The notes under the pieces are model-generated. The model saw only the letters and a program-made list of their open reading frames with translations. It was not told the origin of the DNA and made no database searches. Of a stretch of DNA of 64,000 nt, positions 36,063-46,251 are shown in pieces. Source of the stretch: Punctularia strigosozonata HHB-11173 SS5 (lineage: Eukaryota > Basidiomycota > Agaricomycetes > Corticiales > Punctulariaceae); the NCBI RefSeq assembly GCF_000264995.1, contig NW_006767433.1:675655-739654 (forward strand). The letters are read 5' to 3'. Both the position numbers and the translations under genes were made by a program. Each line of letters opens with the position of its first letter. Within the stretch, counting starts at the first letter, position 1.

Positions 36063-36559
36063 GGCGCTCTTCGATGCGCACCGCACGGTCACAAAGCTTC
36101 GGATCCCCCCAAGTGCTTTCGATGGACGAAGAATCGGATATGCATGGTGGATAGAGTCCCGACTCTAGGAATAACACTTCGTTTTGGATACTGTACGGTT
36201 TCCTCATCCGGGATCCTCATCCTTGGACTGGTAAATATCTCACCCCTGTATCTCCCAACCCGGTCTCAACATTACTGTAACACATGCCCACGAACTGTAG
36301 CGTAGCAAACCCAGAGAAATCGCACCATCCATCCCTGGTGATACCCATATGAACGCAAATGAAAGCGGAACTCTAGCTCGGCTATAGAAAGTCAATGTGA
36401 TATCCATGCACTCCTGATACGCATCTTGCAAGGACAACGTTATTATAATATCGCGGCGTCGAGCTCGAGCGCTCGGAGAATGCCGAAAGTCCCCGTCGCT
36501 CCCGATGAAGCAAGTGTTTCTCGGGGTATACGAGTAGTCTCGTTACCAGCCTGCCTGAA
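36063..36559. other. Intergenic stretch downstream of paralog B, no supported gene
   Basis: Only short overlapping open frames. The right part may include rearranged sequence beyond the breakpoint of the truncated F-box copy, but nothing there matches the intact family members by eye. Confidence 0.4.
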
Positions 36560-37308
36560 TCCAACGAGGCGTGCGAATGTTGGGCGCGTGTAATCTGTAC
36601 AGATAGTCGACGAGGGCCTCACTCTGCGAAGCTTGCCCGAACGACGATCAGATGTCCAGCGTCTCAAGAATTGGTGCATATGCGTGGAACTGCTGCAGGA
36701 CGTCGAGAATAAGGGTTTGCGATGCTTCAATGAGGAGGCCGGAGATGCGAGAAGAGTGTCGGAAAACGAGCGCTCGGAGAGCTTCCTCTTCTCCCACACG
36801 GTACGGATCAAGGTTCCAAGAATGATGAACGATACGTAGATGAGGATTCGGGAAGCGCTCGCTCAGCGCGTATGCCAGCTTAGAGGAGCATGTCTTCAGC
36901 TTGGTCCACAGTTTCGGAGTGTCTAGCGCAGTTCGTCGCCAAAGCGCACAGACCTGGGCCAAGGCCGGAGCCCACTCTGACCATCCCCAATCGGAGAGCT
37001 TGCCCACTTTTTGCGCTTCAACCATGATGCTTGACAAAATCTCGCGTGGAAGGCGATGTATTGGTAGCGATGCGTTATGTTGCAGGCGCAGATCGAAGAG
37101 AGCCTTCTGGATGCGTTCGGCGTCGCGTTCGAGCTGCTTATACTGCCGCGAGCGTTCGGGCGAGAACACGGATAGCAAATGCCGGTGCTCTTCCTTGGAC
37201 GCGCGGGGTAAAGACCTGGTACACAATGGGCACCATGGTGTACTGGGCTCGTCAGACCAGGGAGATCCAGCCGGGTTCAAGTGCGGATACTCACTGAGCG
37301 TCTGACAT
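36560..37308 (-). pseudogene. Truncated F-box/LRR family copy
   Basis: The likely original start is ATGTCAGACGCTCA at 37308 followed directly by gtgagt: a tiny first exon, as in the relative at 46252. The body matches the intact family: SKEEHRHLLSVFSPERSRQY, then LRLQHNASLPIHRLPREILS (the F-box-like helix), ALAQVCALWRRTALDTPKLW and QQFHAYAPILETLDI. A stop follows at about 36648; similarity continues briefly (SEALVDYLYRLHAPNIR) and then disappears near 36570. More than half of the leucine-rich C-terminus is missing, so it is not expected to be a normal F-box substrate receptor. It lies directly downstream of SNF2 on the same strand. Confidence 0.65.
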
Positions 37309-37746
37309 GGCAAGACTAAGGCCTGAGGTGAGATCCGGAAACCCCGATCGACCCAAGGCGACTAAGTATAGAACTGCGACCAGCTGTCGCAGGACAAGAG
37401 GATGGTGCAAGTAGTGTTTGCGCCGTGCGGCGATGTAGTGTTCTCCGCAAAGACGCGGTTCGCGACGCGTGCGCGCACAAACACCGAAACGGTACTTACT
37501 GACACAAACAATCAATACGGGATTGCAGATTGCGGCTGGACAGGCACTGAAGTTGAAGCTCCAAAAAGGATAGCCAACAGGATCCCTCAATTCCACGGCT
37601 CTGAGAATCTCGCAACCGTGCGCAGCCACTCAAGCCCATGAAGTGGCGAGCCACTCGAAGAAGTAGCTTCCGAAAACACTGTTACAGAACGATAATATAC
37701 AAGAAGACAAGGCAGGAACAACAAAACAACGAACCAACGTAACGGT

Positions 37747-40700
37747 CTACTCATCATCCGAAGGCGTCAAATACTCATCGTCACTGGGCACCGCCCGACG
37801 GGACCCGGATCTCCTGCTGGGCCCCGAAACCACTCGGTCGTCCTCTTCCATGGGCGTCGGGGCCGCGGAATATGGCGTAGGAGCCGCAGCGGGTGCGCCG
37901 ACAGGGGCACCAGGCAAGCCCGAGCCCGTCATAACGCGCTCAAACGTCGCATCGAACACGCGCTCCATCTCCTCCGCATCGATATACACCCAGGATCCTT
38001 CCTGGTTGTACGTCTTCGCGTTCCGCACCATGAGTTTGAAGTCGTCCCGGTACTGGATCACGTCCCTGTAATAGTTACTCTGGGCGCGCTTTCGGAGGTG
38101 ACTGAGCGCGATCGGCGTCTTGATAAGCTGGTAGTAGTCCGGGTAGTCCTGATGAGGCAACGTAAGCCGGGAGCACGCTCAGGTTGCGACACGAGCCCGC
38201 ACCTTTCTATCAGGGAGCTCCTTGAACAGCTCACAGCGCCTCCGTCCAACCTCATCTTCGCAAGCCAGAACAGCCTTGTGACACTCAGCGAACGCTTTCT
38301 TCATCTTCTCCCGGACGGGAGGAGGCACCTCCTCTGCCTTTGTCTTCCGGCGTTTCTACAAGAGTACAATCAGCGGATGGGAATTACGAATGGCGGAATG
38401 CACGAACCGTGCCAGGACCCTCCTCCTCATCGCCGTTGATCGAGGGCGTGACAGACTGGGGCTTGCCGCGCTTGCGTTTTCCGCTGAGCGGTACCTCGAA
38501 CTCCGGCTCCGGCACCTTTGGTTTGTTCTTGCGACCCTTGGGACGCCCACGAGGAGCCGGGCTCGGCGCAGGCGGCGGAGATCCCACCTCGACCTGCGCC
38601 TTGCGATTACGTTCGATGAGCTCATCCAAGTCCACACCTTCCTCGAGCGCCTGGGCATGACCATCAATATACAGCCTTTGATCCGCAAAGATTCGAATGC
38701 CTTACCATTGCCCACTGCTCGTCGCTCAGCCCGTCGTTGTAGTTGACGACAGTCCGCTTGCGCCCGCCGCGGCCTTCCATCTCCTCTTCGATCTCCTTCG
38801 CCTCGAACGGCGCGTCAGTCTGGTAGCATTCCGGGAGCTCCTCGAGTGTGATGAGACCCGGCGGCGGCTTGCCGCGGTGGCCGGCCGCGCGCCACGCCTC
38901 GGCGGCCTCCCGCTCGCGTTTGATGTCCATGTCCCGGAAGATGATCGTCTCGTCATCGGTACGAGCTATGATCTCGTTGATTTCGTCGTCGTTCATGTCG
39001 CCCGCCTCCTCATTCTCTTCCTCCTGATCGGCTTCGAGAATGGATCGCTGGAGAAGTCGTTTCAGCGTTTGTTAAGCCCATGAGCGGAAAATGGGAGACG
39101 AACCAAAAACTCTTCCTGCTCTTCCTGCGTCGACTTGTTATCGAAGCGACCGGCTTGGATAACCTTGTCGTCGATGTCGAGCTTGTACCGCGCGCGCGCG
39201 TACATGGCCTCCTCCACGCTCTTCTCCGTGATGAACCGGAGGATGCGAACCGCCTTCGTCTGCCCAATCCGATGCGCACGATCCTGCGCCTGCAGATCCG
39301 CATGCGGATTCCAGTCCGAATCGAAGATGATGACGGTGTCCGCGCTCTGGAGGTTGAGCCCGAGACCACCGGCGCGGGTGGAGAGGATGAAGACCAGGTA
39401 TTCCGAATTCGGCGCGTTGAACTTGGCGACGTGGCCCGCGCGCTCCTCGGTCTTGGTACCACCATCGAGACGGAGATGTTTCCAGCCCATGTAGCGCAAG
39501 AAGTCCTCCATGATGTCCATCACCTTTGTCATCTGGAAGAAGATAAGGACGCGATGTCCCGTCGCGAAGAGCTTGGGTAAGATGCGCGCGAGGAGCTCGA
39601 TCTTGCCCGAAGTGCGGATAAGCGAATCGTTGATCTGGCCGGTCGGGTTGAGCTTGTCCTCAACAGACTCGAACAGGAAAGGATGCTGGCAGATCTTGCG
39701 GAGCTGCATAAGCTCGTTGCTGAGACCCTTCACACCACCGCCTTTGCTGTAGCATGATGTGAGCAGGTTGCAAATGGGACAAAGAATTGGCGCGTGACTT
39801 ACCCCTTCGCGTCGTTCCCGTCCGCGATCATCTTGTACTTCTTCATCTGCTTGTACAGCTGGCTCTGGAGCGCGCTCATCTTCACCTTGATCACCTTCTC
39901 CACCTTGTCCGGCAGCTCGCTCTCCACGTCCTTCTTCAGTCGACGCAGCAAGAACGGCCGTAACACCTTATGCAGGCGACGAATGATGAGCAGCGCCTCT
40001 TCTTCGTTCAGCTCGATCTTGTCGCCCGTGCCTGAGTTGGCGAACGGCGTGTTGAACCATTCGTCGAACGACTTGACCGAGTTGAAGACTTTGGGCAAGA
40101 CGAAGTTGAGCAAGGCCCAGAGCTCGGGAAGGTTATTCTGAAGCGGAGTGCCGGTCAAGATGAGGCGGTAGCGCGAGTGGTAGTACGTCGTGAGCGTGAC
40201 GGCAAGCTTGCTCTGCGTGTTCTTCATCCGGTGGCCCTCGTCGATGATCATGTGCACCCACTTGATCTTGCTAAGTATCGGCCTATCCTTGATGATGTAC
40301 TCGTACGTCGTCAGCAGCACTTGGAATTGACCCATCCGAATCTCGTTCTGCAGCGCGCGCCGCTGCGCGGGATTGCCCTTGTAGCTGATCATCTTCACGC
40401 TAGGCGCCCACTTGGCGAACTCGCCCGACCAGTTGGTCATCGTCGAAAGCGGGACGATGACGAGGTACGGTCCGCGCTGCTTCTTGACCTCGATGAGGAA
40501 GGTGATGAGGGAAATCGTCTGGATCGTCTTGCCGAGACCCTATTCAAGAATCGATCAGACAATGTTCTTCGAACAAGCAAGCATGGATCTATCTCACCAT
40601 CTCGTCGGCCAGGATACCGTTGAGCTTGTTGTTGTACAAGCTGACCATCCACTGCAGACCCTTGATCTGGTACTCCTTCAAGGTTCCACCCACAAGTATA

Positions 40701-42581
40701 CTCGGCTGCTGCGTAACCTTCTCCTTGATCCGATGCGCGACCGCGTAGTAATCAATCTTCTTCCCCTCGCCCGCAGACGGCTCATCGTACTCGGCCACCT
40801 GCGCGCCAAACGTAGCCTCGTTCGTGCCCTCCGCATCGAGCCCGTCTCCGGCGTACGCGGGCACGCCGCCCTCCGCCTGCTGCGCCATAACCGCCTGCGC
40901 CAAGCTGTCGAGGTACGAGTCCGTCTGCTTGAGCAAGTGCGTAATCCGGTGGTCCTTGGCGGTGTCGATAAGCTTCATGTACGCCTCCTCGTCGTCCGCC
41001 TTGAGCGCCTTCAAACGCTCCTTGCTGATCCGCTCGATCCGCTTCTGCTCCTCCTTCTCCGCGTGCGCGTGGAAGGCCTGCACGGCGCGCCCGAGGCGCA
41101 CCGCCCTGTCCTGCGCCGCCCGCCCTGCCGCGAGCACCTCCCGTCCATGCGCGCAGATCACGCCGAGCTGCGCGACGTGCTTCTGCTTCACGCGCCGCTC
41201 GCGGTCGAGCCTTTGTCGGCGCTCAGCCTGCTCGGTGGTACGCACGTCGCGGGCCGTTGGCCGGCGCGCGCGCCGGAACTCGGCGCGATCGAGCGGGAGG
41301 AGCGTACCGTGCGCGAGGCGCGCGGCGACGAGGGCGCGCAGCTCGCGCTGTTTGTCGAGCACGCGCAGCCCCTTGAGTTCGATCGTGGCGCGGAGCTTGC
41401 CGTGCGCGCTCGCGGAGGGGAAGACGAGCGCGGAGAGGCCGGCGTCCTTGGCGTTCTCCTTGTTGTTCTGGGCGTCGTCCGGGACGGGCTCGAGTCCGCC
41501 GTCGCCCATGGTCGAGGGCAGCCCCTCGAGCTCGTCGATGCGTTGCTGGATGCGCGCGTCGATGAACCGGTTGCGCTCGGCGAGGAGCTGGTGCGGATCA
41601 AGACCGTGAGGCATGATGCTCGGTACAAGCAGGCGCTGCATACGCGTCGCGAACTGGGCGGGGTCCATGCCCGCGGGGAGGGTGAGGTGCGTGAAGGGGT
41701 GAACGTAGGCGTTGTAGGGGTAGATGCCGCTGTCGACCTTGTCTTCCAAGAAGGGGCCCTTCGGGAGCGTCGACGGGTCGACGTCGATCTGGGGCTCGGC
41801 GACATCTTCGGTTTTGACCTCGGGTGCGGGGGTGGCAGAGGGTAACCGGGGCGTAGAGGAGGAAGCCTTGTGCAGCTTCGCGGCCGCGTCGACGATCTTG
41901 TCCGACAATGCATGGGGCTGGGACTGGCGCTCCAGCTCAGCGATGCCTCTCGGTCCGTGGATCGCGACCTGGTACTCGGGTGGAACTGGAAGGCCCTTGG
42001 ATACAAATTTGAACGCTTGGATCTGCGCGCGAAGGGTGTTCATCTGATCGGGCGTGAAGGAGACGGGCGTGGCGGGTGAGGGCGCGATAGGGGCGGAGAC
42101 GCCGTCGGCGCCGTTCAGTGCCCCAAGAAGAGGGTTGGCAGCACCGTTAGGAAGCGGGGTGCCGTTGGGGAGGGCAGCATGCCCGTTGGGAACAGCGTGC
42201 GCGGCGGCTGCGGCATCTAAGAACAAAGAAGCACAAGGTGGGGAATCATAGGTCAACCTCACAGATGTACAATGAGCCTAGAAATGTGAAAACATACTCT
42301 GAGCCTGGGCGTTGTGCACGGTAGTAAGGAATTTGACTATCTTGTCGAGCTCGGGGGAGGTCTCAGGCGTGTATCCCCGCGCTTTGAGCTGTTGTGCGCG
42401 CTGTAGAATGCCATGTGAGAGTTGAGTTCAAAGACCGAAAGGAAAACGGAAGGGAGAGACGCACGGTTACAAGAGACTGAAAGCGCTCTCTGGTTATCAT
42501 CGGCTGTTGCTGCTGCTGTGCGGGGCGAAAGGACGGCGCCTGCTGGGGCTGCGGTGGGCCCTGGCCTTGAAGGGTCGCCAT
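37747..42581 (-). CDS. SNF2: SNF2/STH1-type ATPase of the SWI/SNF or RSC chromatin remodeler
   Basis: Catalytic ATPase of a nucleosome-remodelling complex. Starts [20 protein letters not shown] at 42581. Domains in order: Gln/Pro-rich start; QLQ ([20 protein letters not shown], about 42030-42060); HSA-type basic helix (about 41000-41270); helicase N-lobe with [20 protein letters not shown] then LADEM joined across an intron to [19 protein letters not shown] box [11 protein letters not shown] (about 40240) and [21 protein letters not shown]-lobe with [40 protein letters not shown] and [14 protein letters not shown] (about 39270); SnAC-like acidic region ([19 protein letters not shown]); AT-hook-like [12 protein letters not shown] (about 38540); and a C-terminal bromodomain ([20 protein letters not shown] then [20 protein letters not shown]), ending [11 protein letters not shown] at stop 37747. 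Predicted size is about 1,400 residues. Assignment to SWI/SNF versus RSC needs phylogeny. Confidence 0.93.
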
Positions 42582-42914
42582 CGTTGTGGGCGGCGTTGGG
42601 CGTGTATTGGACGTTGTGCGTGTCGGTGCTCCGCCACCCGACTCGCGCTCGGCTTGGCTTCACTTCGCGGTCGGTTGTCGCGTCGGTCTCGTGCTGTGAG
42701 AGAACAGGGTGAGTCGAGGCGACGCAGAGCCGCCACTGGGCTCCGTCCCAGTTGCTTTGTCATCGGAAGCTATGCGTGGGAGCTTCTTCCGGAGCTGGGC
42801 AAGGAGTCTGATCATCCGCAACGACAACGACGCTAGCTGAGCCGCAGCGCTGATTACCACTTTGACTTACACTTAGGGCACCATCGTGCACAAACTTGCC
42901 ATTGACCTGCAAGT
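42582..42914. promoter_or_regulatory. Divergent promoter between SNF2 and an F-box gene
   Basis: 333 bp separate the minus-strand SNF2 start (42581) from the plus-strand F-box start (42915). No specific control site is identified. Confidence 0.4.
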
Positions 42915-44678
42915 ATGGAGCACAGGTCAGTCTCTGTGCGTGCTCCGGAGCTGAATCGCATGCTAACTTGGTCAACTACGCTCGTCAGAGTCCCTCACTG
43001 CGGCACTTGTTCTTGTCTGCCTGGCGCAGACGTTCATGACCGGGACGAAGTCGTTGCAGCACTTTCTCCCCAGCGCGTTCAACTACTCGAAGATCTTGAG
43101 CGGGAACTCGAGGAACTGCAGAACGGAGCGACGCGCGTTCGCCAGGCCTTGCTTTCCCTTCGCACAGAACACAACCGGTCGCTACCTGTCAATACCCTTC
43201 CTACCGAGATACTCTCCGAAATTATGGTCCTTGCTCACTACATCCCACACCTCTACTCGCAATGGTCTCCAGCGTGCGCTCAGGTCTGCACGCTCTGGCG
43301 ACACGTTGCCTTGGCTGAGACTCCTTCTCTATGGAGCTGTCTAAATGTGTACGACCGTCCGAAGCTTGCTCAGGCTTTATGCAAGCGCTTCCCGACAATT
43401 CCTCTTCGCATCGATTACAGCAGATCACTGTATGGGCAGTCAGACAAGCCCCATGCCCCTGCTCACGTGCTCGAGGAGATCATCCTCAAGAATCCCTCCC
43501 GAATATTGTCACTCATTGTTTACCCTTCCTATGAAGACAGTATACGAGCATTGAAATGTTTCCAGAATTATGCGCCCGCTCTGGAAAAGCTCGACCTGAT
43601 TTGTTATTCTGACAGAATACATGTCTCTCCGGGCCAGGAGACGCTCATGAACTGTCTACGCCGGGTTCGCGCCCCAAATCTCCGAAGTCTGACCCTGGAT
43701 GCCATACCCGCTGATGAACATGTCTGGAATGTCCGCTGGTTCACGTCCTTCAGCCTGAGGCTCCTGAGTATCTCGCAGAGCGCCACCATGCAGCACCCTC
43801 AGGCCGGAACCGCATCGCTTCTCAAGGACATCCTGGACGTCCTCGAAGCATGCCCTCTTCTAGAAGTGTTATCGTTGGAAGGCCAGCTCCCCCAGGAGGA
43901 GCTTCCGAGTGCGCCCTCCACGCCCCCCAGTCGAAGAGTACATCTTCCCATGCTTCGCGACATCTCGTTCGGCGATACCACAATCGACTGCGTCGCAACG
44001 CTGTTCCGGTATCTGCAGCCTGCCTGTCCTGCCACGCTCCGGTGGGATGTCGATGCCACACGTACCACTCATTTCCCCCACATTTGGCACCTCATCCGGC
44101 CGCACTGCGCGTCCTCCGAAGTCGACTTGCACGTCGGACAACTTTGCTTCCGGATCATCTGTCCGGTGACCCCAGGACGACAGTGGCCACGCACCGCCAT
44201 ACAGTTCAACGATATGAAACAGCTTCCCGACGCTATCCGCGTCTTTCTCGCGCAACTCAACGTCACCGGGCTCGAACTCGAGGGCCTTGACGATGACCCG
44301 TACCCCTCAGAGGTCTTGCAAGCGATCCTGTCCAGTTGCCCCAATGTGCGGAACTTGGAGTTATCGGGCTCGGCGGGAAGCGTCCTCGACGCAATGAGAG
44401 ATTGGGACGAGTCCGACGGCCACGACGGCCTGCTCCTTCCGCACCTTACTGACCTGCGGCTCGTCATGTGGCGCTCCGCCGCCAGTGAGGCAATGCCGAT
44501 CCCGTGGTACGGCGAATGTCGAGCCCAGCTGGCGGCAAGGCGCCAATACGCGCTCAGAACGGGCCGCAATATGTCGCCGCGGACGCTGACCTTGGTGCAC
44601 TGTCGCGGAATAGAGCACGCGGAGATCGAATGGCTGAAAGGCATCGTCCCGGAAGTTCGTGTCATACCAGCTGAGTGA
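42915..44678 (+). CDS. F-box/leucine-rich-repeat family protein
   Basis: Probable substrate adaptor of an SCF ubiquitin ligase, by family. An ATG at 42915 gives MEHR, which can be joined by an intron (about 42925-43000, gtcagt...gtcag) to VPHCGTCSCLPGADVHDRDE; reading straight through gives 587 residues. A coiled-coil-like stretch (LEDLERELEELQNGATRVRQ) precedes the F-box-like helix SLPVNTLPTEILSEIMVLA, then SPACAQVCTLWRHVALAETP. A long leucine-rich region follows (RAPNLRSLTLDAIPADE, VLEACPLLEVLSLEGQL, SSCPNVRNLELSGSAG), ending EWLKGIVPEVRVIPAE at 44678. Agaricomycetes carry many such genes. It is related to 46252-47974 but clearly diverged, so it is an older duplicate. Confidence 0.75.
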   Translation: MEHRSVSVRAPELNRMLTWSTTLVRVPHCGTCSCLPGADVHDRDEVVAALSPQRVQLLEDLERELEELQNGATRVRQALLSLRTEHNRSLPVNTLPTEILSEIMVLAHYIPHLYSQWSPACAQVCTLWRHVALAETPSLWSCLNVYDRPKLAQALCKRFPTIPLRIDYSRSLYGQSDKPHAPAHVLEEIILKNPSRILSLIVYPSYEDSIRALKCFQNYAPALEKLDLICYSDRIHVSPGQETLMNCLRRVRAPNLRSLTLDAIPADEHVWNVRWFTSFSLRLLSISQSATMQHPQAGTASLLKDILDVLEACPLLEVLSLEGQLPQEELPSAPSTPPSRRVHLPMLRDISFGDTTIDCVATLFRYLQPACPATLRWDVDATRTTHFPHIWHLIRPHCASSEVDLHVGQLCFRIICPVTPGRQWPRTAIQFNDMKQLPDAIRVFLAQLNVTGLELEGLDDDPYPSEVLQAILSSCPNVRNLELSGSAGSVLDAMRDWDESDGHDGLLLPHLTDLRLVMWRSAASEAMPIPWYGECRAQLAARRQYALRTGRNMSPRTLTLVHCRGIEHAEIEWLKGIVPEVRVIPAE

Positions 44679-45121
44679 GTGGCATCTTCATCGAACGTGC
44701 CGAACTGGCTGAAGCCCAACTACCGACCGGTGTTAATAGCTGAAAGGGGGATCTGATGGTGCGGACGACCTCACTACCAAGGCGGCTTGCCTTCGTCTCT
44801 TCGTCTCGCGCGGTCCGTATCACACGCAAAAATCTAACATGATAGTTATCGAGAGTGATCTGTGATTAAGTGCTTCTCAATAGGTAGGTAGAAATGTGCG
44901 CACGTGCCGTGAGTTACATAGCATATGTTGGTAACCGTGTATAGTAGTTAACAATGGATCCGAAGTGGAAATGAACATATGTGTCGGATGCTTGGGATTG
45001 GCCATCAACTGTGGCCAGCATCGTTGAAGAGCAAGGCGCTCATGCTGCTGGTGTACGTGACGCAACGCGACACGTCCGGCTCCGCTGTGATCCTTTCCGG
45101 ATCGTCCACTCACCACATTCC
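44679..45121. other. Intergenic region upstream of the displaced SNF2 fragment
   Basis: About 440 bp with no supported gene. It probably holds the 3' UTR of the F-box gene ending at 44678 and the left breakpoint of the inverted duplication that starts at 45122. Confidence 0.4.
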
Positions 45122-45270
45122 AGGGCCCAGCAGGAGATCCGTGTCCCATCGGGCAGTGCCCAGTGACGATGAGTATCTGACGCCTTCGGATGATGAGTAG
45201 AATGTTACGTTGGTTCATTGTTTTGCTGTTTCTTCCTTGTTTACTTGTATAATATCCTTCGGTAGCAGCG
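45122..45270 (+). pseudogene. Displaced inverted copy of the SNF2 3' end
   Basis: Starting at gggcccagcaggagatcc, this segment aligns with the last codons and 3' UTR of SNF2 (reverse complement of about 37670-37825). It encodes the same tail, [16 protein letters not shown] and a stop (tag 45198-45200), then gttacgttggttc and a T-rich 3' flank. Only about the last 25 codons remain; no bromodomain or ATPase part is present. Scattered substitutions show it is not brand new. It is on the opposite strand from SNF2 and lies upstream of an F-box gene, in the same relative order as SNF2 and the truncated F-box copy. Confidence 0.85.
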
Positions 45271-45388
45271 ATATTGGAATTCCGACTCCCCCCGTTATTA
45301 CTTAGAGGAAGGAGTTGGTTTTTCCGTACCCGCCTCCGTCACAGTGACATCACAGTGACCTCCGCCAAAACGTGATGAAAGCGTGATA

Positions 45389-46086
45389 CTGTGCACCCAC
45401 CCCTAATGCAACATCGCCCCCTAATGCAACATCGACACAGATCCCTCTCCCGTTCCTTTCCTGCTCAGCCGTTTGTCTCGGAAAAAAATCCATGTACTCT
45501 CATACATCTATAAATACTGTATGTAAGAGATGAAGTAGGAGCGAGGCTTGGTTCGGGCTACAGAAAAACATTAGGACTGCTCGAGTGAGTTGATGCAACA
45601 TGTCGCGAGTACTCCACGGCCCCGCTTCGCTGGATCGGTAACGCAAAATTCATGGAAATATTTTTTAGTACTAAATAGCTTGTATCCTATTTGCTACACC
45701 ATCCCGATTTGCGATTGCTGTAGTAATGCTGCTGTAGGAGGATGTTCAACACAAAGGACGGTGTTGGCGTGACGGATGAGTTCAAACTCCGCCTGCGTTG
45801 ATTGGCCTGAGCCGCTTGAGCCCTGCGTTGCGCTGCAGCCTGTCCTAGTTCGGCACCTCGGCAATTCGTGACCGCGTGTGATGATCTCGCAACTTTAGCT
45901 GGTGCTCACTTCGTCTCGCCGGCATCTCGCTGGCAGAGTTGAGGCCTAACCAAAATATTTGAGACGCCGAGTGACATATCTATAGCATTCTGGCTATCTA
46001 CTACCAAAATTTCGGACAATTTTGAGGTGATTTGAGGGAGATATAACCCTAATGCAACACGCGTTGCATTAGGGGTGGATGCACAG
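45389..46086. mobile_element. MITE (non-autonomous DNA transposon), about 698 bp, TA target duplication
   Basis: The left end at 45389 begins CTGTGCACCCACCCCTAATG and the right end at 46086, read inward, begins CTGTGCATCCACCCCTAATG. The inverted match spans 24 bp with one mismatch. TA dinucleotides flank both ends (45387-45388 and 46087-46088), as in Tc1/mariner-type insertions. The cctaatgcaac core is repeated directly just inside the left end and forms a palindrome with the terminal repeat at the right end (46047-46074). The interior is AT-rich with no transposase-like frame, so it would depend on a transposase elsewhere. Superfamily is inferred from the TA duplication only. Confidence 0.75.
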
Positions 46087-46251
46087 TACAGTGATGGTTT
46101 CACGCGACGCGTCCAGCGGTACCAGTCGTCTTCTTTTTCATTGACTGTATTACCGTTTCATTCTGTTCTCGTCACAGCTCTCGCGGCAATCTATCAGGTC
46201 TATCGGGATAGGGCGCGTTGTACGGCTGCTAACTTACGCAGCAAGTCCGTC

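Noticed and set aside
36648-37313. Continuous frame of the truncated F-box copy extended upstream to TTG at 37313
   Set aside because: The first codon there is TTG. The family pattern (46252 and 48284) starts at the ATG of ATGTCAGACGC with a splice donor a few codons later, so the straight-through reading is unlikely.
40412-41845. Plus-strand open frame of 477 codons
   Set aside because: It is antisense to the conserved SNF2 coding region, rich in Arg/Leu/Val as expected for the reverse of GC-rich codons, and has no domain. SNF2 motifs on the minus strand are unambiguous.
44979-45200. Separate small gene ending [16 protein letters not shown]
   Set aside because: The end is a copied fragment of the SNF2 tail and the upstream part has no family resemblance. 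It is treated as a pseudogene fragment.
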